48,194 nucleotides of DNA, taken from positions 1-48,194 of IMG/VR virus record IMGVR_UViG_3300031718_000017; one strand, given 5' to 3'. Origin of the DNA: a virus. Below are positions 39,427 through 45,467 of the stretch, one piece after another (position 1 is the stretch's first letter; each line of letters starts with the position of its first letter). The translations under genes and the position numbers were made by a program. The notes under the pieces are model-generated. The model did no database searches. It was not told where the DNA came from and saw only the letters and a program-made list of their open reading frames with translations.

Positions 39427-39581
39427 AGCTCTCCGATCTCCGTCGCTGATGCCGTTTCTCCGCCGGCGTCGTTCATCGCTTCGGACCAGCCCCGGATAAC
39501 CTGGGCTTCCGCCTGGGTCCGGGGCTTCGAGAGCAGGTGGTTCAGCATTGCGCCGAAGCCGGTGTTCGTGTTACCTTTCAT
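39420..39581 (-). CDS. Hypothetical small protein, 53 aa
   Basis: Starts MKGNTNTGFGAMLNHLLSKP, then RTQAEAQVIRGWSEAMNDAG and an acidic end. Helical and soluble. AAGGATGAG lies upstream. It resembles small phage helical regulators but no family can be named. Confidence 0.55.
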   Translation of the reverse strand: MKGNTNTGFGAMLNHLLSKPRTQAEAQVIRGWSEAMNDAGGETASATEIGELC

Positions 39582-39587
39582 GTTAGC

Positions 39588-39788
39588 TCATCCTTCAATA
39601 GTAGCTAGTGGGGAGGGCGCGGCAGGTGTTACCGCGCTCTCCTTTCCGTTGCGAACTTTAGCCGCTTCGGCGCGGTTACTCGCCAAGCACTTACGGCAGC
39701 GGACCCTATCACGCACGGCTTTCCGTTTGTAACAGTTCACACAGCGGCCTTCGTGTTTGGCGATCGCGCGCTTAGCGTTTCGATTCAC
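39588..39788 (-). CDS. Zinc-finger basic protein, 66 aa
   Basis: GTG start. Contains CVNCYKRKAVRDRVRCRKC, a two-CxxC zinc knuckle surrounded by Arg/Lys, then a disordered Ala/Pro tail. Likely binds nucleic acid. A promoter-like sequence lies just upstream (39795-39824). Confidence 0.6.
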   Translation of the reverse strand: MNRNAKRAIAKHEGRCVNCYKRKAVRDRVRCRKCLASNRAEAAKVRNGKESAVTPAAPSPLATIEG

Positions 39789-39794
39789 GCCCTG

Positions 39795-39824
39795 ATTTTA
39801 CCATGACGCTACCCTGATACGCAA
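39795..39824 (-). promoter_or_regulatory. Sigma70-like promoter candidate (leftward)
   Basis: Read leftward: TTGCGT, an 18-base spacer and TAAAAT, which matches TATAAT at five of six bases. It precedes the GTG of the zinc-finger gene at 39788 by only a few bases, so a transcript would be almost leaderless. It could provide extra expression of the recombination genes downstream. Confidence 0.35.
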
Positions 39825-39884
39825 GAACCGCGCCAGGATTTCTCCAGCGCGGCTCTCGTCTCATCATCCTCTGAGGCTCGATCT

Positions 39885-40118
39885 CTACTCCTGCGACGCC
39901 ATGATCTCCTCTCGCGAAGGCCAGGAGTATTGGCCGCCGGCGTGGTGCGGCAGCGGGTGGCCGTATTCACGCTCGCAGAACATCGTGCCGCGCCCCACGT
40001 CGCCGTTCGCCAGTAGGATCTTGACGTCGTGGGCGTCGAGGCACTTGCGGCGCGACGGGTTGCTGAAGGCGGTGAAGAAGTGGTCGAGCGCTTTGGCATA
40101 TTTTTCGTCGAAGCTCAT
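39885..40118 (-). CDS. Hypothetical protein, 77 aa
   Basis: ATG directly follows the upstream TGA. Helical N-terminus (MSFDEKYAKALDHFFTAF), then RRKCLDAHDVKILLANGDVG and REYGHPLPHHAGGQYSWP, a His-rich loop. A single small domain; not recognised. About 95 bases with no convincing gene follow, apart from a weak 31-residue frame. Confidence 0.55.
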   Translation of the reverse strand: MSFDEKYAKALDHFFTAFSNPSRRKCLDAHDVKILLANGDVGRGTMFCEREYGHPLPHHAGGQYSWPSREEIMASQE

Positions 40119-40397
40119 TCAGAACACCCTCGGAGGCGCGGATGGGTCAACGGAGCGCAGCGGGCGACCGCGGAGCTTATGCTCACTGCTTCCAGCGCCC
40201 CAACCATCGAGGAAGTGCCTCAGCGCCGCGCACGCCTCCCTTGCGCCGTAGTAGCTGCCCTTGAGGTGCTGGCCGCTAACGATCCACGTAGCCCCCTCGC
40301 GGCTCAGCGTTGCGCTCTTGTCGCCGGTCGTGTCAATATACGCGCGGAAGGCCGCTTCGACGTCGCGGCCGTTCTCGCGGTGAATGTGTGGGCTCAT
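40119..40397 (-). CDS. Hypothetical protein, 92 aa
   Basis: ATGA overlap places the start at 40397. Contains ATWIVSGQHLKGSYYGAREA, suggesting a small alpha/beta fold, and a basic Pro-rich tail. Unknown function. Confidence 0.55.
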   Translation of the reverse strand: MSPHIHRENGRDVEAAFRAYIDTTGDKSATLSREGATWIVSGQHLKGSYYGAREACAALRHFLDGWGAGSSEHKLRGRPLRSVDPSAPPRVF

Positions 40398-40525
40398 GGA
40401 CAGAGCAGCCTGAGCGGCACATGCGCGCCGTGCAGCACGACCAGGATCGTGAAGAATAACCATGCTCCGGCGCCGATACCGACGACGAATGCCCTGGCTA
40501 CGAGACCGCCGTAATCGCTGCTCAT
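40394..40525 (-). CDS. TM microprotein, 43 aa (1 of 4 in a row)
   Basis: One hydrophobic segment, AFVVGIGAGAWLFFTILVVL (12-31), with a short polar N-terminus and a Pro/Leu/Arg tail. ATGA overlaps both sides. Fourth in transcription order of a run of membrane microproteins. Confidence 0.55.
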   Translation of the reverse strand: MSSDYGGLVARAFVVGIGAGAWLFFTILVVLHGAHVPLRLLCP

Positions 40526-40638
40526 AGCGCGCCCGCCAGCGTCCGCAGCAGCGGCGCGGTAACGTAGTGCCAGATCGCCACGCCAGCCAACGCATCGAAG
40601 GCGAGATACGCGCCAAGCAACACCGCAGCGCGCGTCAT
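40522..40638 (-). CDS. TM microprotein, 38 aa (2 of 4)
   Basis: Almost entirely hydrophobic: AVLLGAYLAFDALAGVAIW followed by a short basic helix. ATGA overlaps on both sides. Unknown function. Confidence 0.5.
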   Translation of the reverse strand: MTRAAVLLGAYLAFDALAGVAIWHYVTAPLLRTLAGAL

Positions 40639-40769
40639 CGCTGGCCCCCGAGCGCGGCGGCAGCCTGCCCAAACGACGCCTGCGACAGCTCGGCCACCGG
40701 GCCGCGCATCGCGAACAGAAACACCGTCGCGAGCGTGACGAGGAAGAGCGCCGCCACAAACTCTCTCAT
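40635..40769 (-). CDS. TM microprotein, 44 aa (3 of 4)
   Basis: Hydrophobic N-terminal helix FVAALFLVTLATVFLFAM (4-21), then a soluble Ala/Gln/Ser-rich tail. ATGA overlaps on both sides. Confidence 0.5.
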   Translation of the reverse strand: MREFVAALFLVTLATVFLFAMRGPVAELSQASFGQAAAALGGQR

Positions 40770-40855
40770 AGCGGCGCCACCTTCATGGCGAGGTCTAGGA
40801 GTATGGCGAGTAACGCGCAGACGCCGAGGATTTCCCAGGTGTCCCAGCCGCTCAT
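40766..40855 (-). CDS. TM microprotein, 29 aa (4 of 4)
   Basis: MSGWDTWEILGVCALLAILL followed by DLAMKVAPL: one short membrane helix. The start is fixed by ATGA overlap with the zinc microprotein upstream. First of the run in transcription order. Confidence 0.5.
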   Translation of the reverse strand: MSGWDTWEILGVCALLAILLDLAMKVAPL

Positions 40856-41004
40856 GCCGACACCTTCGCCTTGCGCCGACGCGGGTACAACTCGGAGTTG
40901 CAGCGCTTGCATTCGGCGGCCACAGCCGTTCCGTGGATGCAGTACGTGGCGTCGCGGATAGGCAGCGGCGAGAGGCCGCGACCGTATTTGGGCGCGGACC
41001 GCAT
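40852..41004 (-). CDS. Cys-containing basic microprotein, 50 aa
   Basis: TAATG overlap with the upstream gene and ATGA with the downstream gene. Contains YCIHGTAVAAECKRCNSELY, a Cys/His cluster that likely binds zinc, and a basic C-terminus PRRRKAK. Unknown function. Confidence 0.55.
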   Translation of the reverse strand: MRSAPKYGRGLSPLPIRDATYCIHGTAVAAECKRCNSELYPRRRKAKVSA

Positions 41005-41417
41005 TATTCGCCATCCCCGAAGTATAGATGCGACGCAAACTCTAGAAGCGTTGCCTCATCGTCGCGCAGCAGGTTCATCGAGGTCCACGGTATACCCCAA
41101 TCTTGAATCTGAAGGGCGACGCTTGTCGGCTGACCGTATTCGTTGAGATCACCTATGATTCTGAGGCCAGGGCCGCCTGTAGTTAGCAGCACCTCGAACT
41201 CCGCCGGTCGCGCTCCGGTCTCGCCGGGATTATGCCACGGTTCTCGTACCTGAACAGACAGCGGGTATTCGTGGAACTCCTCGTCGATCGCGTCAGTCTT
41301 GTAATCGGCTCCTCCTTGGTTAGTGACGGACGCGTTGTACTTAGCGACGAGCTCCCGGATGGATTGAAGATGCCCTTGGGCATTCTCAACCGCGTGGTCT
41401 TTTTCTTGGGGTTCCAT
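41004..41417 (-). CDS. Conserved phage protein, 137 aa
   Basis: The start MEPQEKDHAVENAQ is chosen over longer frames. The C-terminal half has EVLLTTGGPGLRIIGDLNEY, QIQDWGIPWT and LLEFASHLYFG, a pattern shared by a family of phage proteins of unknown function. It is well conserved in style and one of the surest genes of this block. It overlaps the preceding gene by 32 bases. Confidence 0.7.
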   Translation of the reverse strand: MEPQEKDHAVENAQGHLQSIRELVAKYNASVTNQGGADYKTDAIDEEFHEYPLSVQVREPWHNPGETGARPAEFEVLLTTGGPGLRIIGDLNEYGQPTSVALQIQDWGIPWTSMNLLRDDEATLLEFASHLYFGDGE

Positions 41418-41622
41418 CAGCCTTCTGGCTTTCTGCGCCGTCCTGGCGCGACTTAGGTGACTCCACGATACCACTAGCGTCAAGCCCTCGGCCAACCAGC
41501 CCGGCCTTCACGCGAGCACGCCACCGAGCTTTCCTCTCACGCTCAGAGCGACGACTCGTGCCACGCCAAGCCACGCCCAGCACCCATTTGTAGCCGTGGC
41601 CGCGAGCCATCTTGCCGTCCAC
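41386..41622 (-). CDS. Hypothetical Arg-rich protein, 78 aa
   Basis: GTG at 41622 has AAGGAG six bases upstream; an earlier GTG at 41676 is possible. The protein starts MDGKMARGHGYKW, then a strongly basic helix (RRSERERKARWRARVK) and a Lys/Arg/Gln tail. Possibly nucleic-acid-binding. It is the first gene after the uncharacterised gap. Confidence 0.5.
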   Translation of the reverse strand: MDGKMARGHGYKWVLGVAWRGTSRRSERERKARWRARVKAGLVGRGLDASGIVESPKSRQDGAESQKADGTPRKRPRG

Positions 41623-42100
41623 AGTGTTCTCCTTGTCACTATCAAAGGCCACGATTCCGATAGGTACAACCAGCACGCCACGGAGTCATTCAACCACGCC
41701 ATCTAGGCCCAGGTCACAGACGTATAGCAGGCTTACGGTACAACTCACGCTGGATTGCGAGGCTATCGGTAGAGTAAACGCAGTAATCCACGGTGAGAGG
41801 TACACTCTAGCCCCTGATGGTTTGGCTCGGAGAGCCCCGGGGCGGGCTGCCCCCGCCCGGGTGCATCGCGATTTGCCAGATTTTGGCTGCGCGCGCTCTA
41901 GGGGAGGCATTTAGAGGTGGGCTTGGTCGGCGCGGGGCGCCTTGGTGTGGTTCATCCAGCCTGCGGCTGTCTCGCCGTCCCGGCTCGAAAAGGAAGTTTA
42001 AAGCCCCCTGAAAGCCGCACGCTGAGACGACGGTGTTGGACAGCGCAGTCTGTCGTTTACTGAGAGCTTCGTGCTCCGGAACGGTCAGCCGAGTTTTTGC
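41623..42100. other. 478-bp gap with no convincing gene
   Basis: Short frames occur on both strands but all look like composition shadows (Arg/Ala/Pro-rich, no RBS). There is a GC-rich inverted repeat around 41837-41860 (GGGCGGG/CCCGCCC) and a small hairpin GACAG/CTGTC around 42039-42054. No tRNA cloverleaf or array is apparent. A leftward promoter for the genes from 41622 should lie here, but no good -35/-10 pair was found. Confidence 0.5.
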
Positions 42101-42526
42101 CTACGAAGCCTCGGCCAGCTTCGGTTGTCGGCGAGTCCCGGCTCGACTGACCGCGGCTCGCGATAGGAGCGCAGCAGATATCTCCGAGATGACGGCGTCG
42201 AGTTCTTGCTGGACCTGGGCGTTGGAGAATCTGAGAACGAGGTAGCCGTGCCCCCGAAGCACTCGATCACGTTGAGCGTCGTAGAGTCGGGTCCGATCGT
42301 GAACCGGACCGTCGACCTCCACGACGACCTTGGGCGTTCGCGCGCAAAAATCGACGATGTATCCAAGCATGCGAGCCTGTCGGGTGAAGCGGTATCCCAG
42401 CGGATGGGCCAGGTCCGTATGTCGGAGGGACTCCCATAACCGCGCCTCGGACGGCGTCGGGTTCTCGCGGAATTGCCTAGCCCGCTCGGTTTTCCAAGCG
42501 GGCATACGGCGACGGATTCCCTGCAC
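42101..42526 (-). CDS. DUF559 / Vsr-like endonuclease
   Basis: 141 residues. RENPTPSEARLWESLR (20-35) is the family opening. Next come GYRFTRQARMLGYIVDFCAR (Asp59), VVVEVDGPVH (Glu70, Asp72, His76) and GYLVLRFSNAQV. These match DUF559 proteins, which belong to the very-short-patch-repair fold of PD-(D/E)XK nucleases. In phages and bacteria they often lie near methyltransferase or helicase genes. It may nick mismatched or foreign DNA, or act as a mobile nuclease. GTG start two bases from the upstream stop. Confidence 0.82.
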   Translation of the reverse strand: MQGIRRRMPAWKTERARQFRENPTPSEARLWESLRHTDLAHPLGYRFTRQARMLGYIVDFCARTPKVVVEVDGPVHDRTRLYDAQRDRVLRGHGYLVLRFSNAQVQQELDAVISEISAALLSRAAVSRAGTRRQPKLAEAS

Positions 42527-42527
42527 G

Positions 42528-42821
42528 CTATTTGCCGGCGAAGGCTTTGGCGAGGTTGCGGTTGTCGTAGTGCATGGCGGCTTCGAGGAGCGCCACGTCC
42601 AGCGACTTCTTGCGGGCTTTAAGGACGGCGCGCAGTTCGACCATCTCGTTTTCGGTCTCCAGGACGGAGGCTCGGAGATCGCGGATGCGACCCAGGACGA
42701 AGAGGTCGGAGAATGAGAGCTGCTCCCCGGTCATACCGGAGAGTTCTTCGATGCGCTTTTCGTTCTCAGACTTGGGGTGCTTGCGGTCGCCGTCGACCGC
42801 CTCGAGCTTTGGTTGAGCCAT
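42528..42821 (-). CDS. Coiled-coil protein, 97 aa
   Basis: The start MAQPKLEAVDGDRKHPKSEN is taken at 42821. A long heptad helix (SVLETENEMVELRAVLKARK) covers residues 48-80. First gene of the leftward unit next to the divergent region. No family recognised; may be a small regulator or assembly factor. Confidence 0.6.
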   Translation of the reverse strand: MAQPKLEAVDGDRKHPKSENEKRIEELSGMTGEQLSFSDLFVLGRIRDLRASVLETENEMVELRAVLKARKKSLDVALLEAAMHYDNRNLAKAFAGK

Positions 42822-42896
42822 AAAAAGGACCGCCTTTCTTGCGTCGTTGGCGGCCTTCGTGCTATGGTGGGCGCGGGTCGGCTGCAACGACCTTTT

Positions 42897-42928
42897 AGAA
42901 CCGCTGGGACGTGTTGCCCGGCGGTTCT
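42897..42928. promoter_or_regulatory. 12-bp hairpin in divergent intergenic region
   Basis: AGAACCGCTGGG and CCCGGCGGTTCT pair over 12 positions (one G-T wobble) around the loop ACGTGTTG. It sits between the leftward gene at 42821 and the rightward gene at 42943. Without a T-run on either strand it is more likely an operator or RNA processing site than a terminator. Confidence 0.5.
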
Positions 42929-42942
42929 TGCATTCTAGGACT

Positions 42943-43044
42943 GTGAAGCGGTATCGTCAAGGGGTGGAGTGGATCACGCTCGGGCTGTGGCTCGTCTTCG
43001 CCGGGGTGGTGACGTGGGTGTCGACCAACCCGGCGTATCGGTAA
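42943..43044 (+). CDS. TM microprotein, 33 aa
   Basis: GTG start with AGGA close upstream. A short basic N-terminus is followed by the membrane helix WITLGLWLVFAGVVTWV and a polar end. First rightward gene of the right-hand block. The 33-residue length makes it tentative. Confidence 0.45.
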   Translation: MKRYRQGVEWITLGLWLVFAGVVTWVSTNPAYR

Positions 43045-43053
43045 ACTGTACGA

Positions 43054-43326
43054 GTGTATAGCCCGGGGCCGGCGACCGACGTCCTCACCTGCGCGCGCGA
43101 GCAAGGCTTCGGAAACGCCACGCTTGGCGGGCCTAGCGGCGGGACGCCGAACGATCCGCCGACGACGCTGCTGTTCGGGGCGGCGGAGGTGGAGCTGAAC
43201 GCCGCTTCGATCGTGCTGACGTTTGCTCAGAAGAACGGCTTCCCGGGGTCGCAGTATTTTGGGGGGAACCCTCCCGCGGCTCCCGAGGGGATCACGCTGC
43301 CGCCGCCGATCGTGGTGTGGGGATGA
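43054..43326 (+). CDS. Hypothetical protein, 90 aa
   Basis: GTG start. Gly/Pro-rich with one helix (AAEVELNAASIVLTFAQKNG), ending in ITLPPPIVVWG. It could be a small structural or adaptor protein. ATGA overlap with the next gene. Confidence 0.55.
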   Translation: MYSPGPATDVLTCAREQGFGNATLGGPSGGTPNDPPTTLLFGAAEVELNAASIVLTFAQKNGFPGSQYFGGNPPAAPEGITLPPPIVVWG

Positions 43327-43478
43327 GCGATCTCGAGCAGGTGGGGATCATGGTCGAGCGGCGCGCGTGGTGGGAGTACCCGGCCGGCAAGTCGCCGGCG
43401 TCCGCCGATCCGGATAGGGCGAAGCGTCGCCGCAAGAACAAGCTCGCGCGCATGGCGCGCCGGAGGAACCGAACGTGA
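43323..43478 (+). CDS. Arg-rich small protein, 51 aa
   Basis: ATGA overlap with the previous gene. Trp-containing N-terminal half (ERRAWWEYPAGKSP), then a strongly basic tail (AKRRRKNKLARMARRRNR). Probably binds nucleic acid. GTGA overlap downstream. Confidence 0.55.
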   Translation: MSDLEQVGIMVERRAWWEYPAGKSPASADPDRAKRRRKNKLARMARRRNRT

Positions 43479-43630
43479 AGGACGTCGACGTGCGCCGCAT
43501 CCTCGCCAAGATCGAGCCGGGCGACTACGACCGCGCGCGGGCTCTCTGTGAGCTAACGCGGGACATGGATCTGCGCGCCGCGCTACAGCTAGTCATCGGG
43601 GAGCGGGAGAAACCGCTCAACGGGGAATAA
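43475..43630 (+). CDS. Hypothetical helical protein, 51 aa
   Basis: GTGA overlap. Charged and helical throughout (DVRRILAKIEPGDYDRARAL), ending GEREKPLNGE. Unknown function. Confidence 0.55.
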   Translation: MKDVDVRRILAKIEPGDYDRARALCELTRDMDLRAALQLVIGEREKPLNGE

Positions 43631-43652
43631 GGCAAGCAAGGAGGGTCCTTTC

Positions 43653-43847
43653 ATGCACTTGCTCGTAGCGTTCCTGATTTTCTTCGTGATCCTGGTTGTG
43701 GCCGCCGCGATCGTTATTTTCATCCTGCAGCAACTGGCGCCGCAATACCCTTGGTCAAGGAATCTCGTTCTAGCGATCTGCGGGCTGATTCTACTGATCT
43801 GGCTCGTGGCGCACTACTCCGATATCGTCGGCGCCCTTCACGGCTAG
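43653..43847 (+). CDS. Two-TM membrane protein, 64 aa
   Basis: The near-perfect RBS AGGAGG precedes the ATG. Two hydrophobic segments: LLVAFLIFFVILVVAAAIVI (3-22) and LVLAICGLILLIWLVAHY (38-55), joined by a QQLAPQYPWSRN loop. Small two-helix proteins of this form occur widely and some act as holins. The strong RBS suggests high expression. The 3' end overlaps an antisense zinc microprotein. Confidence 0.65.
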   Translation: MHLLVAFLIFFVILVVAAAIVIFILQQLAPQYPWSRNLVLAICGLILLIWLVAHYSDIVGALHG

Positions 43848-43937
43848 GTCCCGCGCAAGGCACGCCGGGCAGTAGGGCGGCTCGCCGCAATCGTAGCAGA
43901 GCGGGCCGCTATAGCCGCATTTTTCGCAATTTTCCAC
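43791..43937 (-). CDS. Antisense zinc-ribbon microprotein, 48 aa
   Basis: GTG at 43937. Contains CEKCGYSGPLCYDCGEPPYC followed by PAC, four Cys pairs in 26 residues, far beyond chance. It is transcribed leftward within the right-hand rightward block and overlaps the two-TM gene by 57 bases. A divergent promoter with the 43965 element is implied. Function unknown. Confidence 0.55.
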   Translation of the reverse strand: MENCEKCGYSGPLCYDCGEPPYCPACLARDLAVKGADDIGVVRHEPDQ

Positions 43938-43964
43938 CCTCGAACCCTAGCATAAATCAAGCAA

Positions 43965-43996
43965 GGGTGGTAATGTTATACAAAACTTTGGCCCTG
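43965..43996 (+). promoter_or_regulatory. Conserved 32-bp intergenic element, copy B (candidate late promoter)
   Basis: Matches copy A (6749-6780) at 25 of 32 positions, including GGGTGGTAAT and TTGGCCC. It is flanked by inverted half-sites CCACCCT (43934-43940) and ATACCACCC (43997-44005), the latter followed by GCTTTTTG. The element and its right arm can form a hairpin. It lies between the leftward zinc gene and the rightward leader at 44113. Confidence 0.5.
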
Positions 43997-44075
43997 ATAC
44001 CACCCGCTTTTTGTCACGACTTGAACGACGCGAGTCACGCGCTGAACACTCTGTAACACAAAGCAATCAACAGCA

Positions 44076-44099
44076 GTCACGCGCGAGACGCGCGGTGAC
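44076..44099 (+). promoter_or_regulatory. Leader hairpin before the strong RBS at 44103
   Basis: GTCACGCGCG and CGCGC-G-GTGAC form ten pairs with one bulged G around the loop AGA. It lies four bases before AGGAG (44103-44107). It could shield the leader from nucleases or modulate translation. Confidence 0.45.
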
Positions 44100-44112
44100 A
44101 CGAGGAGACACG

Positions 44113-44142
44113 ATGGAGTCAACTTTGGGCCGCAAAGCGTGA
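44113..44142 (+). CDS. Nine-residue leader peptide
   Basis: ATG with AGGAG five bases upstream encodes MESTLGRKA and ends with a TGA that overlaps the GTG start of the next gene. The next gene has no strong RBS of its own, so this mini-gene probably delivers ribosomes to it. No attenuation codon run is apparent. Confidence 0.5.
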   Translation: MESTLGRKA

Positions 44143-44606
44143 GCGCCGAACAAGTCGGACCATCGCGCTTGCACATTCCGGGCGCGCCGCCGCCAGGTCA
44201 GCCGCAGTTCCGTCACATGGTCGTCCGCGACGCGAAGGGCAACACCTTCGCCATGCCGTTTACTTACATGGCCGCGCTGGACGAGAACGCCGCGAAGCAA
44301 ATCTATCACGTCGTCCGTAAAGCCACGACCGATTCGATGCGCGATATGATCGCCGGGATCGCGGCGCTGATCGTTCAAGCCTTCCAGCCGCAAGCCGCGA
44401 GCGTCCCGGCGGACGACGAGAACCCGGACCGGCTCTGCGCGGCGCCGCTCGCGACGGGCATGTGTAACCAGCGGCGCGCGGATCATCCGATTGAGGGGCA
44501 CGAGTTCGTCCCCGGAGCGCAGATGGCCGACGAGCATGGCGTGGCGCAGCTTGATATCGCGCCGCCGCCCGAGGAAGAGAAGCCACCCGAGCCCGCAAGT
44601 GAGTGA
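44139..44606 (+). CDS. Hypothetical protein, 155 aa
   Basis: GTG coupled to the leader peptide. Pro/Gly-rich start (PGAPPPGQPQFR), a central helical region with a hydrophobic stretch (MIAGIAALIVQAF), a Cys pair (LCAAPLATGMC) and an acidic Pro/Glu tail. No family recognised. Confidence 0.6.
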   Translation: MSAEQVGPSRLHIPGAPPPGQPQFRHMVVRDAKGNTFAMPFTYMAALDENAAKQIYHVVRKATTDSMRDMIAGIAALIVQAFQPQAASVPADDENPDRLCAAPLATGMCNQRRADHPIEGHEFVPGAQMADEHGVAQLDIAPPPEEEKPPEPASE

Positions 44607-44959
44607 ACCAGCTCAAGCGTCGTCCTGGGCGACCGAGGAACAAACGCTCTGCCAAGATCGCCCGGGAGGTCCGAGTTTCCCCTATCCTGGACGACGTCGT
44701 TTGGGAGATCGTCGAGACGGAGCGGCGGCGGTATTCGGAGGTGGGTGGCGCGCTCATGCTGCTCGGAGCCGGGGTCTGGCGGCGCCTTCGTGAGCATCCG
44801 CATATTCGTAAGGGCTTCGCGTTCGACTCCGACGCCGCGCTCTTGCTCCTGGCGCAGCGGGAGATTACCGAGGAGTTCTTCGACGTGCAGTCCGACGAGG
44901 CTGACCGCGTGCTAGCCCGGAGCCACCGCTTCAATGAAAGGAGCGAGTTCTACAAGTGA
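44603..44959 (+). CDS. Basic N-terminal helical protein, 118 aa
   Basis: GTGA overlap with the previous gene. The start LKRRPGRPRNKRSAK contains an AT-hook-like RPGRPR, followed by a helical domain with WEIVETERRRYSEVGGAL. It may bind DNA as a regulator. No HTH is clearly visible. GTGA overlap downstream. Confidence 0.58.
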   Translation: MNQLKRRPGRPRNKRSAKIAREVRVSPILDDVVWEIVETERRRYSEVGGALMLLGAGVWRRLREHPHIRKGFAFDSDAALLLLAQREITEEFFDVQSDEADRVLARSHRFNERSEFYK

Positions 44960-45111
44960 ACCATCAAGTACACCTAGATAACGCGATACGCCATCTCGAT
45001 AAGGCGGACAGGCATCTTCACAACGCTCAGGTGATCCTTTTGGTCGGAGGCTCTATTTCTGCGGTTCTACTCGTCTTTGCTATCTTCTGCGCCTTCATGG
45101 CTTTTCGCTAA
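44956..45111 (+). CDS. C-terminal TM small protein, 51 aa
   Basis: His/Asn-rich amphipathic helix (LDNAIRHLDKADRHLHNAQ) followed by the membrane segment VILLVGGSISAVLLVFAIFC. Tail-anchored topology. GTGA and TAATG overlaps. Confidence 0.55.
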   Translation: MNHQVHLDNAIRHLDKADRHLHNAQVILLVGGSISAVLLVFAIFCAFMAFR

Positions 45112-45467
45112 TGCGGTCGCAGGAAGTGGTCGCGCTTCAGGCGCGCGAGTCGGGCCAGAACGTCCCGAATGAGTTCGTCATCGCCGTGGTCAACCCGCAA
45201 GGGGTTCTCAAACAGTACGGCGGCGTCGACGAGCATATCGCCGACGAGCTGCTGGGGATCATCGAAGAGGGCTGTGCGCTGGTGACTCGCGTCCCAGGGT
45301 CGGACCTGCGCGAGATCATGGAGGCGCAGGCCGCGGGGGACGTTCCCGAGCAGATGCCGCGCAACATCGCGGAACGCTACGGCGCCGCGCCGCGGGCTGG
45401 GGCCGAGGGGGAAGGCGAGAAGCCGCAGGGGCTCGGGCAGCGCCCGGTAGTGGAAAGCGAGCAGTGA
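45111..45467 (+). CDS. Hypothetical protein, 118 aa
   Basis: A folded N-terminal domain (NEFVIAVVNPQGVLKQYGG, ADELLGIIEEG) and a disordered Glu/Gly/Gln-rich tail. It directly precedes and overlaps the first GroES-like gene. No family recognised. Confidence 0.58.
   Translation: MRSQEVVALQARESGQNVPNEFVIAVVNPQGVLKQYGGVDEHIADELLGIIEEGCALVTRVPGSDLREIMEAQAAGDVPEQMPRNIAERYGAAPRAGAEGEGEKPQGLGQRPVVESEQ

Noticed and set aside
39805-39900. Possible 31-residue leftward frame between the genes at 39788 and 39885
   Set aside because: A weak frame with AGAGG next to two ATG codons; it overlaps the promoter candidate and has no protein-like features.
41686-41910. 74-codon leftward frame in the 478-bp gap
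   Set aside because: Arg/Ala/Pro-rich first half and Ser/Val-rich second half, no RBS, no recognisable fold; kept only as part of the unexplained gap.
41820-42060. tRNA or other structured RNA in the GC-rich gap
   Set aside because: A GGTTCATCC-like string is present but no acceptor, D or anticodon arms could be built around it.
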